A stretch of 64,000 bases of DNA from contig NZ_CP028035.1 of assembly GCF_005491205.1 (NCBI RefSeq), positions 2,666,001-2,730,000 of the forward strand, read 5' to 3'. The notes under the pieces are model-generated. The model had not been told where the DNA came from. It saw only the letters and a list, made by a program, of their open reading frames with translations, and ran no database searches. Source of the stretch: Nissabacter sp. SGAir0207 (GTDB lineage Bacteria > Pseudomonadota > Gammaproteobacteria > Enterobacterales > Enterobacteriaceae). The position numbers and the translations under genes are program-made. Numbering within the stretch: position 1 is the stretch's first letter; the number at the start of each line of letters is the position of its first letter. Shown here one piece after another: positions 48,198 to 57,104 of the stretch.

Positions 48198-48941
48198 TCA
48201 GGCTGGGTTGTCGATGTCGATGAAGGTGACATCCAGCCCATGCGCCCGCGCCAGCCACTCGCCGAGCGCCCGCACGCCGCCGCGCTCGGTGGCGTGGTGA
48301 CCGGCGGCAAAGAAGTGCAGTCCCATCTCACGCGCGATGTGGATGGTCTGCTCCGACACCTCCCCGCTGATAAAGGCATCGACGCCAAACTCCGCCGCCT
48401 GCTGGATAAAGCCCTGCCCGCCGCCGGTGCACCACGCGACGCGGCGGATGGTGGCCGGTGCGTGGGTGTCGCTGTGCAGCACGCTGCGCCCCAGTTGCTG
48501 CTCCAGCCGCTGGCGCAGCGCCTCGCCGGTGAGCGGCGTGGCCAGCTCGCCCCACGGCACCAGTGGCACCACCTCGCCCCGCACCTCAATTCCCAGCATC
48601 TGCGCCAACTGCGCGTTATTGCCCAGCTCCGGGTGCGCGTCCAGTGGCAGGTGGTAGCCGTAGAGGTTGATATCCTCGGTCAGCAGGGTCTTCAGGCGGT
48701 TGCGTTTCATGCCGCGCACCACCACCGGCTCGTTCTTCCAGAAGTAGCCGTGGTGCACCACGATGGCATCGGCCCGGTGCGCGACGGCGGCGTCCAGCAG
48801 CGCCTGACTGGCGGTCACGCCGGTGACGATGCGTTGCACCTCTTCACGCCCCTCCACCTGGAGGCCGTTCGGCGCGTAGTCTTTGAAGTCGCTGACGTTG
48901 AGTTTCTGGTTGATGAGGCGTTCCAGTTCGGTATTGCGCAT
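48198..48941 (-). CDS. ybgI: YbgI, NIF3/DUF34-family metal protein
   Basis: A 247-residue member of the NIF3 (DUF34) family, the same length as E. coli YbgI, whose hexameric toroid binds two metal ions. Metal-ligand motifs are VVHHGYFWK near residue 62 and the C-terminal HHATERGGV. It begins MRNTELERLINQKLN. Function is unsettled (older annotation: GTP cyclohydrolase type 2 homologue). Downstream of the cAMP phosphodiesterase gene on the same strand. Confidence 0.94.
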   Translation of the reverse strand: MRNTELERLINQKLNVSDFKDYAPNGLQVEGREEVQRIVTGVTASQALLDAAVAHRADAIVVHHGYFWKNEPVVVRGMKRNRLKTLLTEDINLYGYHLPLDAHPELGNNAQLAQMLGIEVRGEVVPLVPWGELATPLTGEALRQRLEQQLGRSVLHSDTHAPATIRRVAWCTGGGQGFIQQAAEFGVDAFISGEVSEQTIHIAREMGLHFFAAGHHATERGGVRALGEWLARAHGLDVTFIDIDNPA

Positions 48942-48972
48942 GGTTCATTTCCTTGGTGGGTCACGCAGGGCG

Positions 48973-49977
48973 TCAAAAGGTCAGGCGGTCGCCCTGCTGC
49001 ATAAAGATAAAGTTAACCCCGAGGCGGTTTCCGGCGTCAAGTTGCTGTTTCACCTCGGCGGGCACATCCTTGCCAGCCTGCAACGACGGCTTGATGTGGG
49101 TGACCACCACCGGCAGGCCGCGCAGCGCCTCCTCGCCACCGCTGAGCGTCGCCAGCCGCGCCAGTTCGCTGAGCAGCAATGCGGGCGTCAGGTGGCCGTA
49201 GAGCCGGTCGCTGGGCTGGTCATCGGCGTAGGAGCTCTCCAGCATGATGCCCTTGAGCTGGCGCGCCTGCACCAGCGGTGCCAGCGCCTCCCAGGCGGCG
49301 TGCAGGTGGCGGGAGCGCTCGACGGCATCCGCGCCGGTGTCGCCAAAGTAGGCGAATGCCTCTTCGCCGTGGCGGATCAGCAGCATCGCCGAAGCGCCGC
49401 CCCCATGGCTGAGGGGGTAGATCACGCCGCTCATGCGGGTGTCCGCCAGAGTGAAGCGCTGGCCGGGCGGCGGGGTGTAGATCCGGTAGGTGCCGAGCCG
49501 CGTGCCGTTGCCACTGTCGCTGAAGTTGGGCCAGCTTTTCCAGTTGAAGTAGTGGGTGCGCAGGGTGTTGGCGGTGTCGCTGGTGGTGTAAATGGGCTTG
49601 CGCGGCTTGTCCTCGGGCGCGTTGAGCAGTAACCCGGCCAGATGGTCGAGGTGGCCGTGGCTGATGAAGTAGCCAGCAATCAGCTCGCGGAACACGTAGC
49701 CCTCCGGCGTCAGTGGCGCGGCCTGTTGCGGCGTCGCCTCTGGCAGGCTGCCCTTCGCCAGCGCCTGCCGGATGCCCGGCAACAGCGAGCCAGCGTCCAG
49801 CGCCAGCCAGCGCGTGTCCTGATCGCTGCGGATCAGGTAAGCGCTCAGGTTCTGCTGTTCCACCCCGCCACGCACGCCCAGCGCCACCAGCTCAAAGCCA
49901 GCCAGTGCCGCCGTCGGGCACAGCGCCAGTAGCGCCGCGCCAATCAGTAAGGTTGCCCGGTATTTTCCTCTGCCCAT
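48973..49977 (-). CDS. Periplasmic class II 3',5'-cyclic nucleotide phosphodiesterase (CpdP-like)
   Basis: A 334-residue exported metallo-beta-lactamase-fold enzyme of the class II cyclic-nucleotide phosphodiesterase family (PDEase_II). The signal peptide ends CPTAALA (about residue 26). The metal motif SHGHLDH gives His107, His109, Asp111 and His112; LESSYADDQPSDRLYGHL and VVVTHIKPS are further family features. Known relatives include Vibrio fischeri CpdP, which degrades external cAMP. The start overlaps the end of phrB by 34 bp. E. coli lacks a gene here. Confidence 0.85.
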   Translation of the reverse strand: MGRGKYRATLLIGAALLALCPTAALAGFELVALGVRGGVEQQNLSAYLIRSDQDTRWLALDAGSLLPGIRQALAKGSLPEATPQQAAPLTPEGYVFRELIAGYFISHGHLDHLAGLLLNAPEDKPRKPIYTTSDTANTLRTHYFNWKSWPNFSDSGNGTRLGTYRIYTPPPGQRFTLADTRMSGVIYPLSHGGGASAMLLIRHGEEAFAYFGDTGADAVERSRHLHAAWEALAPLVQARQLKGIMLESSYADDQPSDRLYGHLTPALLLSELARLATLSGGEEALRGLPVVVTHIKPSLQAGKDVPAEVKQQLDAGNRLGVNFIFMQQGDRLTF

Positions 49978-51452
49978 CTGCCTGCTCCCTGACGATCCTC
50001 CGATAGGCCGTCATCCTCAAGGCGTTGCGCATGGCGGCGGGCATCCTCGAAGGCGGCCAGCGTGTCGCGCCGCGCATCGGCATGATCGACCTGTGGTGCC
50101 GGATAGTCTAGCACGTGCTGGTGCTGTTCCGCCCAGCGGTGCGGCTGGTGGATGAACTTATCCGGCACCGCCGCCAGCTCCGGTAGCCAGCGGCGGATAA
50201 ACGCGCCCTGCTTGTCGTAGCGCTCGCCCTGGGTGGTAGGGTTGAAGATGCGGAAATAGGGCACCGCGTCAGTGCCGGTGGAGGCCGCCCACTGCCAGCC
50301 GCCGTTGTTGGCGGCGTAGTCGCCATCAATCAGCTGCGACATGAAGTAGCGCTCGCCCTCGCGCCAGTCGATGAGCAGATCCTTCACCAGATAGCTGGCG
50401 GTGATCATCCGCAGCCGGTTGTGCATCCAGCCGGTCTGGTTCATCTGGCGCATCGCGGCGTCCACGATCGGGTAGCCGGTCTGGCCGCGCTTCCACGCCT
50501 CGAATGCTGCCTCATCACGTCGCCACGGCACAAACTTCGTCCACGGCACGAACGGCTGGTGTTTGTTGAGCATCGGCCAGGCCACCAGCAAATGGCGGTA
50601 GAAGTCGCGCCACACCAGCTCATTGAACCAGCCAAAGGCGCTGCCCTCCTGCTGCTCCAGCATCTGCGGGCACTCGGTGCGCAGGCGGTTGAAGCACTGG
50701 CGCGGCGAGAGCACGCCAATCGCCAGATAGGCCGACAGGCGGCTGGTGCCCTCCAGCGCCGGTTGGTCACGCTGGCGCGAGTAATCCTCCACCTGCTCGC
50801 GGCAGAAGCGGCGCAGCTGCGCCAGCGCCGCCTCCTCGCCCGCCGGGTAGAGCTCGCCATCCGGCTCCTGTTGCGGGTAGTCAAACGGTGTTAACCGGTG
50901 ACGCGCCACCTCGTCGGTGTGGCGCGGCTTGGGCGCGGGCAGCGATCGGGTGTCCGACTCCGTCAGCCGACGGACAAACGCCTTACGAAACGGGGTGTAG
51001 ATCTTGTACATCTCGCCCTGCCCGTTCACCACGCTGCCCGGCGGCAGTAGCAGGCTGTCATCAAAGCTGCGGCACAGCACCGTGCCAGCCAGCGCCTTCT
51101 CCAGCGCGGCGTCACGCCGCCGCTCATTCAGCTCATACTGGCGGTTGTAGAAAAGCTGATCGACCCGCTGCGCATGGCAGAACTCCACCAGCCACAGCGC
51201 GCTGTCGGTGAAGTCCGGGCATTGGTGGTAAAAGAGTTCGATGTGGCGCGCTGCCAGCGAAGCCTGCAACGCCGCCAGATTCTGCCGGATGAAGGCCGCC
51301 TGGCGCGGGGCCATGCTGTGGGAGGCCCACTGCGCCGGGGTGGCGATAAACAGTGCCAGCACCCGCGCCTCCGGGTCTTCGCAGGCGGCGTGCAGCGCAC
51401 GGTTATCCGTGACGCGCAGGTCATTGCGGAACCAGACCAGATGGGTTGCCAT
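49944..51452 (-). CDS. phrB: Deoxyribodipyrimidine photolyase
   Basis: Class I CPD photolyase, repairing UV pyrimidine dimers with blue light via FADH- and an antenna pterin. ATG 51452 (MATHLVWFRNDLRVTDNRAL) gives 502 residues; E. coli has 472. FAD-domain motifs YPIVDAAMRQMNQTGWMHNR and INGDYAANNGGWQW-like DYAANNGGWQWAASTGTD are present. The extra C-terminal ~30 residues (after DTLAAFEDARR) arise where the frame runs into the start of the CpdP-like gene. It lies 43 bp after ybgA. Confidence 0.95.
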   Translation of the reverse strand: MATHLVWFRNDLRVTDNRALHAACEDPEARVLALFIATPAQWASHSMAPRQAAFIRQNLAALQASLAARHIELFYHQCPDFTDSALWLVEFCHAQRVDQLFYNRQYELNERRRDAALEKALAGTVLCRSFDDSLLLPPGSVVNGQGEMYKIYTPFRKAFVRRLTESDTRSLPAPKPRHTDEVARHRLTPFDYPQQEPDGELYPAGEEAALAQLRRFCREQVEDYSRQRDQPALEGTSRLSAYLAIGVLSPRQCFNRLRTECPQMLEQQEGSAFGWFNELVWRDFYRHLLVAWPMLNKHQPFVPWTKFVPWRRDEAAFEAWKRGQTGYPIVDAAMRQMNQTGWMHNRLRMITASYLVKDLLIDWREGERYFMSQLIDGDYAANNGGWQWAASTGTDAVPYFRIFNPTTQGERYDKQGAFIRRWLPELAAVPDKFIHQPHRWAEQHQHVLDYPAPQVDHADARRDTLAAFEDARRHAQRLEDDGLSEDRQGAGRWAEENTGQPY

Positions 51453-51495
51453 AACGTATCCTGTCAACAAACGGGCGGCCCGCAGGCCGCCCGGT

Positions 51496-52449
51496 TCAGT
51501 GTCCGTAGCGCAGGCAGAGCGCTTCGGGATAGGGTTCAAAGTAGCGCTGCTGTTGCAGGTAGCCGTCCGGGAACTCGCGCATGTAGTGCTTGAGCAGCGT
51601 GATCGGGGCCAGCAGCGGCTGCACGCCGCGGCGATAGCGATCGATCAGCTGGGTCAGCTCCTGCTTCTGATCCGCCGTCAGCTGGTTGCGGAAGTAGCCC
51701 TGCACATGCATCAGCACGTTGGTATGGTTGCGGCGGGTGGCGCGATGGGACATCAGCTTCATCAGCCGGCTGCGGTACTCCACCGTGAACGCCTCCAGCG
51801 AATCCCACTGGTCAATGGCGGCGACGAAGCGCCCCAGCTCGCGGTACTCCGGCTGGGAGTGCGCCAGCAGCGACAGCTTGTAGCGGCTGTGGAAGGCGAT
51901 CAGCCCGCCGCGCGACAGCCCCTGCTTCCACAGCATGTTCAGCTCATAGAGCGCGAACACCCGCTCCACAAAGTTTTCACGCAGCACCGGATCGTGCAGC
52001 CGCCCATCCTCCTCCACCGGCAGCCACGGATAGCGCTTCATCAGCTCAGCGGTGTAGAGGCCGACGCCACTTTTGCGCGCATCCTTGCCGTTGGCGCTGT
52101 AGACCCGTACCCGCTCCATGCCGCAGCTTGGCGACTTGGCGCAGACAATGTAACCGCACAGGTGGCCGAGCGAACTGACCCGCGTTTCGGCGTAGTGCTG
52201 CATGGCTTCGGTGACGTCCACCGACTCATCATTGCTGTAACGCATCACGATGCCCTGATCGGCCTTGACCAGCCTCAGCGCCGGGCGCGGCGTCGGCAGA
52301 CCGATCGCCATCTCCGGGCATACCGGTTCGAAGCGAACATAGGGGGCCAGCTGTTCCACAGCAAAGCCGAATCGCTTATGCCCCCCATCAAACCGGACAT
52401 TCTCACCCAGCAGGCAGGCGCTGATTCCAATAGGAATTTTTTCACTCAC
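51496..52449 (-). CDS. ybgA: Two-domain DUF523-DUF1722 protein (YbgA-like)
   Basis: A 317-residue protein from GTG 52449 (VSEKIPIGISACLLGENVRF); AGGGAG precedes. The N-terminal half is DUF523, with cysteine-rich motifs SACLLGENVRFDGG, PVCPEMAIGLPTPRP and CAKSPSCGMERV that could bind metal or a cluster. The C-terminal half is DUF1722 and matches E. coli YbgA (169 aa), which lacks the first domain. It precedes phrB as in E. coli. Function unknown; a part in DNA repair or tRNA thiolation is only speculation. Confidence 0.85.
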   Translation of the reverse strand: MSEKIPIGISACLLGENVRFDGGHKRFGFAVEQLAPYVRFEPVCPEMAIGLPTPRPALRLVKADQGIVMRYSNDESVDVTEAMQHYAETRVSSLGHLCGYIVCAKSPSCGMERVRVYSANGKDARKSGVGLYTAELMKRYPWLPVEEDGRLHDPVLRENFVERVFALYELNMLWKQGLSRGGLIAFHSRYKLSLLAHSQPEYRELGRFVAAIDQWDSLEAFTVEYRSRLMKLMSHRATRRNHTNVLMHVQGYFRNQLTADQKQELTQLIDRYRRGVQPLLAPITLLKHYMREFPDGYLQQQRYFEPYPEALCLRYGH

Positions 52450-52585
52450 GACGACTCCCTGGTGTTTTGCATGATGAATTAAGTGTAGAAGAGAGCGGGC
52501 CACTGTCCCACCCTCGGGGCCAACAATTTATACAAATTACTGGTTTTGTACAGGTTAGCGTTTAAAAAATTATCAATGAGGGTGA

Positions 52586-52615
52586 TTTTTATCTTTTCTT
52601 TACACCCGCACGCCC
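52586..52615 (+). promoter_or_regulatory. KdpE-binding site of the kdp promoter
   Basis: The T-rich stretch TTTTTATCTTTTCTTTACAC followed by CCGCACGCCCG closely resembles the KdpE site mapped upstream of E. coli kdpFABC. It lies about 70 bp before kdpF, and kdpE is in the same operon. Confidence 0.75.
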
Positions 52616-52682
52616 GATTTTTTCAGCTTCTTTGCCTGCCGCGCCCTAGCCTGCGGGTAACAAAATCCCACAGGAGAAGAAG

Positions 52683-52772
52683 ATGAGTCTCAGCGTAATC
52701 GCCGGGGCCGGGCTGGTGCTGTTGGTGCTGGCCTACCTGGTCTATGCCCTGATCCGGGCGGAGGCATTCTGA
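52683..52772 (+). CDS. kdpF: KdpF, small subunit of the K+ pump
   Basis: A 29-residue single-span peptide beginning [20 protein letters not shown] and ending RAEAF. It stabilises KdpABC. An AGGAGAAG ribosome site lies upstream. Its TGA overlaps the kdpA ATG by one base. Confidence 0.93.
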   Translation: MSLSVIAGAGLVLLVLAYLVYALIRAEAF

Positions 52773-54457
52773 TGACAATGGAAGGCATGGGCCTGCTGGC
52801 CCTGTTTATGCTGGTGCTGCTGGCGCTGGCGCGGCCGCTCGGCAGCGGCATGGCCCGGCTGGTGGAGGGCGGGCCGCCGCCGGGGCTGGGCGGGCTGGAG
52901 CGCCTGCTGGCACCGCAGCCCAATGAGATGGGCTGGGTGCACTACCTGTTGGCGCTGCTGCTGTTCAACGCGCTCGGGCTGCTGCTGTTGCTGGCACTGC
53001 TGCTGGCGCAGGGCGTGCTGCCGCTCAATCCGCAACACCTGCCGGGGCTGGGCTGGGATCTGGCGCTGAACACCGCCGTCAGCTTCGTCACCAACACCAA
53101 CTGGCAGGCCTACAGCGGCGAAAACAGCCTGAGTTACCTGAGCCAGATGGCCGGGCTGGGGGTGCAGAATTTCCTCTCCGCCGCCAGCGGCATCGCGGTG
53201 GCCTTCGCGCTGATCCGTGCCTTCGCCCGCCCCGCCACCGCCACCCTTGGCAACGCCTGGGTCGATCTGGCGCGCATCACCCTCTACGTGCTGCTGCCGC
53301 TGTCGCTGCTGCTGGCGTTGATGCTGGTGAGCCAAGGGGTGTTGCAGAACCTTGCGCCCTACCAGCAGGTGGCGACGCTGGAGGGCGGCGTGCAGGTACT
53401 GCCGATGGGGCCGGTGGCCTCACAGGAGGCGATCAAGATGCTCGGCACCAACGGCGGCGGCTTCTTCGGCGCCAACTCCGCCCACCCGTTTGAGAACCCG
53501 ACCGCCTTCAGCAACCTGTTGCAGATGCTGGCGATCTTTCTCATCCCCTGCGCGCTCTGCTTCGCCTTCGGCGAGGTGGTGGGCGACCGCCGTCAGGGTA
53601 ATGCGCTGGTGTGGGCGATGTCCTTGATCTTCGTGGTCTGCGTGGCGGTGGTGATGTACGCCGAACTGGCGGGCAACCCGCACCTCACCGCCCTTGGCGC
53701 GCAGAGTGCCGCCAACCTGGAGGGCAAGGAGGCGCGCTTTGGCATCGCCGCCTCCGCGCTGTTCAGCGTGGTGACCACCGCCGCCTCCTGTGGCGCGGTC
53801 AACGCGATGCTCGACTCCTTCACCGCGCTGGGTGGGCTGGTGCCGATGTGGCTAATGCAGATTGGCGAGGTGGTGTTTGGCGGCGTCGGCTCCGGCCTCT
53901 ACGGCATGTTGCTGTTCGTGCTGCTGACGGTGTTTATCGCCGGGCTGATGATTGGCCGCACGCCGGAGTACCTCGGCAAAAAGATCGACGTGCGCGAGAT
54001 GAAGATGACGGCGCTGGCGATTCTGGTGACACCGGCGCTGGTGCTGCTCGGCACCGCGCTGGCATTGGCGCTGCCCGCCGGGCGTGCGGGCATCCTTAAC
54101 CCCGGCGCGCATGGCTTCAGCGAGGTGCTCTACGCCCTCTCCTCGGCCGCCAACAACAACGGCAGCGCCTTCGCCGGTCTGGGCGTCAACACCCCCTTCT
54201 ACAACCTGCTGCTGGCAGTGGTGATGGCGGTCGGGCGCTTTGGCGTCATTGTGCCGGTGCTGGCGATTGCTGGCTCGCTGGCGGCGAAACCGCGCCAACC
54301 CGCGGGGGCGGGCACCCTGCCGACCCACGGCCCGCTGTTTGTCGGGCTGCTGGTCGGCACCGTGCTGCTGGTCGGCGCGCTGACCTTTATTCCGGCACTG
54401 GCGCTGGGGCCAGTGGCCGAACACCTTCAGCCCATTGGGCACTCAGGGAGCCTGTGA
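52772..54457 (+). CDS. kdpA: Potassium-transporting ATPase subunit A
   Basis: The K+-selective channel subunit of the Kdp pump, 561 residues, about ten spans. Selectivity-loop segments are visible: [14 protein letters not shown] near residue 107, [20 protein letters not shown] near 225 (GGGF filter), and [14 protein letters not shown] near 455. It starts at ATG 52772; an in-frame ATG two codons later is possible. Confidence 0.97.
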   Translation: MTMEGMGLLALFMLVLLALARPLGSGMARLVEGGPPPGLGGLERLLAPQPNEMGWVHYLLALLLFNALGLLLLLALLLAQGVLPLNPQHLPGLGWDLALNTAVSFVTNTNWQAYSGENSLSYLSQMAGLGVQNFLSAASGIAVAFALIRAFARPATATLGNAWVDLARITLYVLLPLSLLLALMLVSQGVLQNLAPYQQVATLEGGVQVLPMGPVASQEAIKMLGTNGGGFFGANSAHPFENPTAFSNLLQMLAIFLIPCALCFAFGEVVGDRRQGNALVWAMSLIFVVCVAVVMYAELAGNPHLTALGAQSAANLEGKEARFGIAASALFSVVTTAASCGAVNAMLDSFTALGGLVPMWLMQIGEVVFGGVGSGLYGMLLFVLLTVFIAGLMIGRTPEYLGKKIDVREMKMTALAILVTPALVLLGTALALALPAGRAGILNPGAHGFSEVLYALSSAANNNGSAFAGLGVNTPFYNLLLAVVMAVGRFGVIVPVLAIAGSLAAKPRQPAGAGTLPTHGPLFVGLLVGTVLLVGALTFIPALALGPVAEHLQPIGHSGSL

Positions 54458-56517
54458 TGACACGACAACCTTCATCCCTGCTGACGCCAGCGCTGTTGCG
54501 CGCCGCGCTGCTGGGCGCGCTGAAAAAACTCGATCCACGCGCCCAGTGGCGCAACCCGGTGATGTTTGTGGTCTACCTCGGCAGCCTACTGACCACCCTG
54601 ATTGGGCTGCAACAGTGGCTGGCTGGCCAACAGAGCGGCTTTACCGGCGCGGTCAGCCTGTGGCTCTGGTTCACGGTGCTGTTCGCCAATCTGGCGGAGG
54701 CGCTGGCCGAGGGGCGCAGCAAGGCACAGGCCGCCAGCCTGCGCGGCGTGACAAAGAGCAACTGGGCGAAAAAGCTGGCCGCGCCGCAGCCGGAGGCCGC
54801 CCGCGAGCAGGTGGCAGCGGAGAGCCTGCGCAAGGGCGACTGGGTGCTGGTGGAGGCGGGCGACATCATCCCCTGCGACGGCGAGGTGCGGGTGGGCGGC
54901 GCGTCAGTGGATGAGAGCGCCATCACCGGCGAGTCCGCGCCGGTGATCCGCGAGTCAGGCGGCGATTTCGCTTCCGTCACCGGCGGCACGCGGGTGCTCT
55001 CCGACTGGCTGGTGGTGGAGTGCAGCGCCAACCCCGGCGACACCTTCCTCGACCGGATGATCAGCATGGTGGAGGGGGCGCAGCGCCGCAAGACGCCCAA
55101 CGAGATCGCCCTCACCATCCTGCTGGTGGCGCTGACCATTGTCTTCCTGCTGGCGACCGCCACCCTCTTTCCCTTCTCCTGGTTCAGCGTGCTGGCGGGC
55201 GGCGCCGGTACGCCGATCACCGTCACGGTGATGGTGGCACTGCTGGTCTGCCTAATCCCGACCACCATTGGCGGGCTGCTGTCAGCGATTGGCGTGGCGG
55301 GCATGAGCCGGATGCTGGGGGCCAACGTGATCGCCACCAGCGGCCGGGCGGTGGAGGCGGCCGGTGATGTCGATGTGCTGCTGCTCGACAAGACCGGCAC
55401 CATCACCCTCGGCAACCGGCAGGCCAGCGCCTTCCTGCCCGCGCCGGGCGTGGCGGAGCAGGCATTGGCCGACGCCGCCCAACTGGCCTCGCTGGCGGAT
55501 GAGACGCCAGAGGGGCGCAGCATCGTGGTGCTGGCGAAACAGCGCTTCAATCTGCGCGAGCGGCCGCTCAGCGCGCTCGGCGCAAGCTTTGTGCCCTTCT
55601 CCGCCCAGACGCGCATGAGCGGCGTGGAACTGCCGGGGCGCAGCGTGCGCAAGGGGGCGGTGGACGCCATCCGCCGCCACGTGGAGGCCAACGGCGGGGC
55701 CTTCCCGCTGGCAGTCAACACGCTGGTGGAGGGGGTGGCGCGTGAGGGCGGCACGCCGCTGGTGGTGGCCGACGGCAATCAGGTGCTGGGGGTGGTGGCG
55801 CTGAAGGATATCGTGAAGGGCGGCATCCGCGAGCGCTTTGCCCAGTTGCGCAAGATGGGCATCAAAACCGTGATGATCACCGGCGACAACCCGTTGACCG
55901 CCGCGGCTATCGCCGCCGAGGCGGGGGTGGATGACTTCCTGTCGGAGGCGACGCCCGAGGCCAAGCTGGCACTGATCCGCCAGTACCAAGCCGAGGGGCG
56001 GCTGGTGGCGATGACCGGCGACGGCACCAATGACGCCCCGGCGCTGGCGCAGGCCGACGTGGCGGTGGCGATGAACTCCGGCACCCAGGCGGCCAAGGAG
56101 GCGGGCAACATGGTCGATCTCGACTCCAACCCCACCAAGCTGATTGAGGTGGTGCACATCGGCAAGCAGATGCTGATGACGCGCGGCTCGCTGACCACCT
56201 TCAGCATCGCCAATGATGTCGCCAAGTACTTCGCCATCATCCCGGCGGCCTTTGCTGCCACCTATCCGCAGCTCAATGCACTGAACGTGATGCACCTGCA
56301 CTCGCCTGCCAGCGCCATCATGTCGGCGGTGATCTTCAACGCGCTGATCATCGTGTTCCTGATCCCGCTGGCGCTGAAGGGCGTGCGCTACCGGGCGATG
56401 GGCGCGGCGGCGCTGCTGCGGCGCAACCTCTGGATCTACGGGCTGGGCGGGCTGCTGGTGCCGTTCGCTGGCATCAAGCTTATCGATCTGTTCCTCACCC
56501 TGCTGGGCATGGCCTGA
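54457..56517 (+). CDS. kdpB: Potassium-transporting ATPase subunit B
   Basis: The P-type ATPase subunit that energises K+ uptake, 686 residues from ATG 54457 (TGATG overlap with kdpA; a GTG one codon upstream is the alternative). The phosphorylated Asp is near 311 in DKTGTIT. Actuator motif [12 protein letters not shown] and hinge motif [20 protein letters not shown] are present. Confidence 0.97.
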   Translation: MTRQPSSLLTPALLRAALLGALKKLDPRAQWRNPVMFVVYLGSLLTTLIGLQQWLAGQQSGFTGAVSLWLWFTVLFANLAEALAEGRSKAQAASLRGVTKSNWAKKLAAPQPEAAREQVAAESLRKGDWVLVEAGDIIPCDGEVRVGGASVDESAITGESAPVIRESGGDFASVTGGTRVLSDWLVVECSANPGDTFLDRMISMVEGAQRRKTPNEIALTILLVALTIVFLLATATLFPFSWFSVLAGGAGTPITVTVMVALLVCLIPTTIGGLLSAIGVAGMSRMLGANVIATSGRAVEAAGDVDVLLLDKTGTITLGNRQASAFLPAPGVAEQALADAAQLASLADETPEGRSIVVLAKQRFNLRERPLSALGASFVPFSAQTRMSGVELPGRSVRKGAVDAIRRHVEANGGAFPLAVNTLVEGVAREGGTPLVVADGNQVLGVVALKDIVKGGIRERFAQLRKMGIKTVMITGDNPLTAAAIAAEAGVDDFLSEATPEAKLALIRQYQAEGRLVAMTGDGTNDAPALAQADVAVAMNSGTQAAKEAGNMVDLDSNPTKLIEVVHIGKQMLMTRGSLTTFSIANDVAKYFAIIPAAFAATYPQLNALNVMHLHSPASAIMSAVIFNALIIVFLIPLALKGVRYRAMGAAALLRRNLWIYGLGGLLVPFAGIKLIDLFLTLLGMA

Positions 56518-56528
56518 AAGGAGACCCC

Positions 56529-57101
56529 ATGAGCCATTTACGACCCGCTGTGCTGCTGTTGTTGTTGCTGACCCTGCTGACCGGCCTCGCCTACCCGCTG
56601 CTGACCACCGCGCTGGCCAACTGGCTGTTCAGCCCGCAGGCGCACGGCTCGCTGATCTACGCCGAGGGCCGGGCGGTCGGCTCGGCGCTGATTGGCCAGC
56701 CCTTCAGCCATGACAATTATTTCTGGGGCCGTCCCTCCGCGACATCGGCCGCGCCCTATAATACGCTGGCGTCGGGCGGCAGCAATCTGGCTGGCAGTAA
56801 CCCGGCGCTCGATCAGGCGCTGGCCGCCCGCATCGCCGCGCTGCGTGCCGCCCACCCCGACAGCCCGGCGGCGGTGCCGGTGGATCTGGTGACCGCCTCC
56901 GGCAGCGGGCTGGACCCGCACATCTCGCCCGAGGCGGCGCGCTGGCAGATCTCACGCATCGCGCGGGTGCGCCACCTGCCACCGGCGACGCTGGAGCGGC
57001 TGGTGGCGGCCCAGACCGAAACGCCCTTCCCGGCGCTGCTTGGCGAGCCGGTGGTCAATGTGCTGGAACTGAACCGCGCTTTGGATGCGCTCAAAGGATA
57101 A
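56529..57101 (+). CDS. kdpC: Potassium-transporting ATPase subunit C
   Basis: A 190-residue single-span accessory subunit of the Kdp pump. It has an N-terminal anchor (LRPAVLLLLLLTLLTGLAYP) and the conserved GQPFSHDNYFWGRPSATS and GSGLDPHISPEAARWQ. AAGGAG lies before the ATG. It is 11 bp after kdpB. Confidence 0.97.
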   Translation: MSHLRPAVLLLLLLTLLTGLAYPLLTTALANWLFSPQAHGSLIYAEGRAVGSALIGQPFSHDNYFWGRPSATSAAPYNTLASGGSNLAGSNPALDQALAARIAALRAAHPDSPAAVPVDLVTASGSGLDPHISPEAARWQISRIARVRHLPPATLERLVAAQTETPFPALLGEPVVNVLELNRALDALKG

Positions 57102-57104
57102 TGC

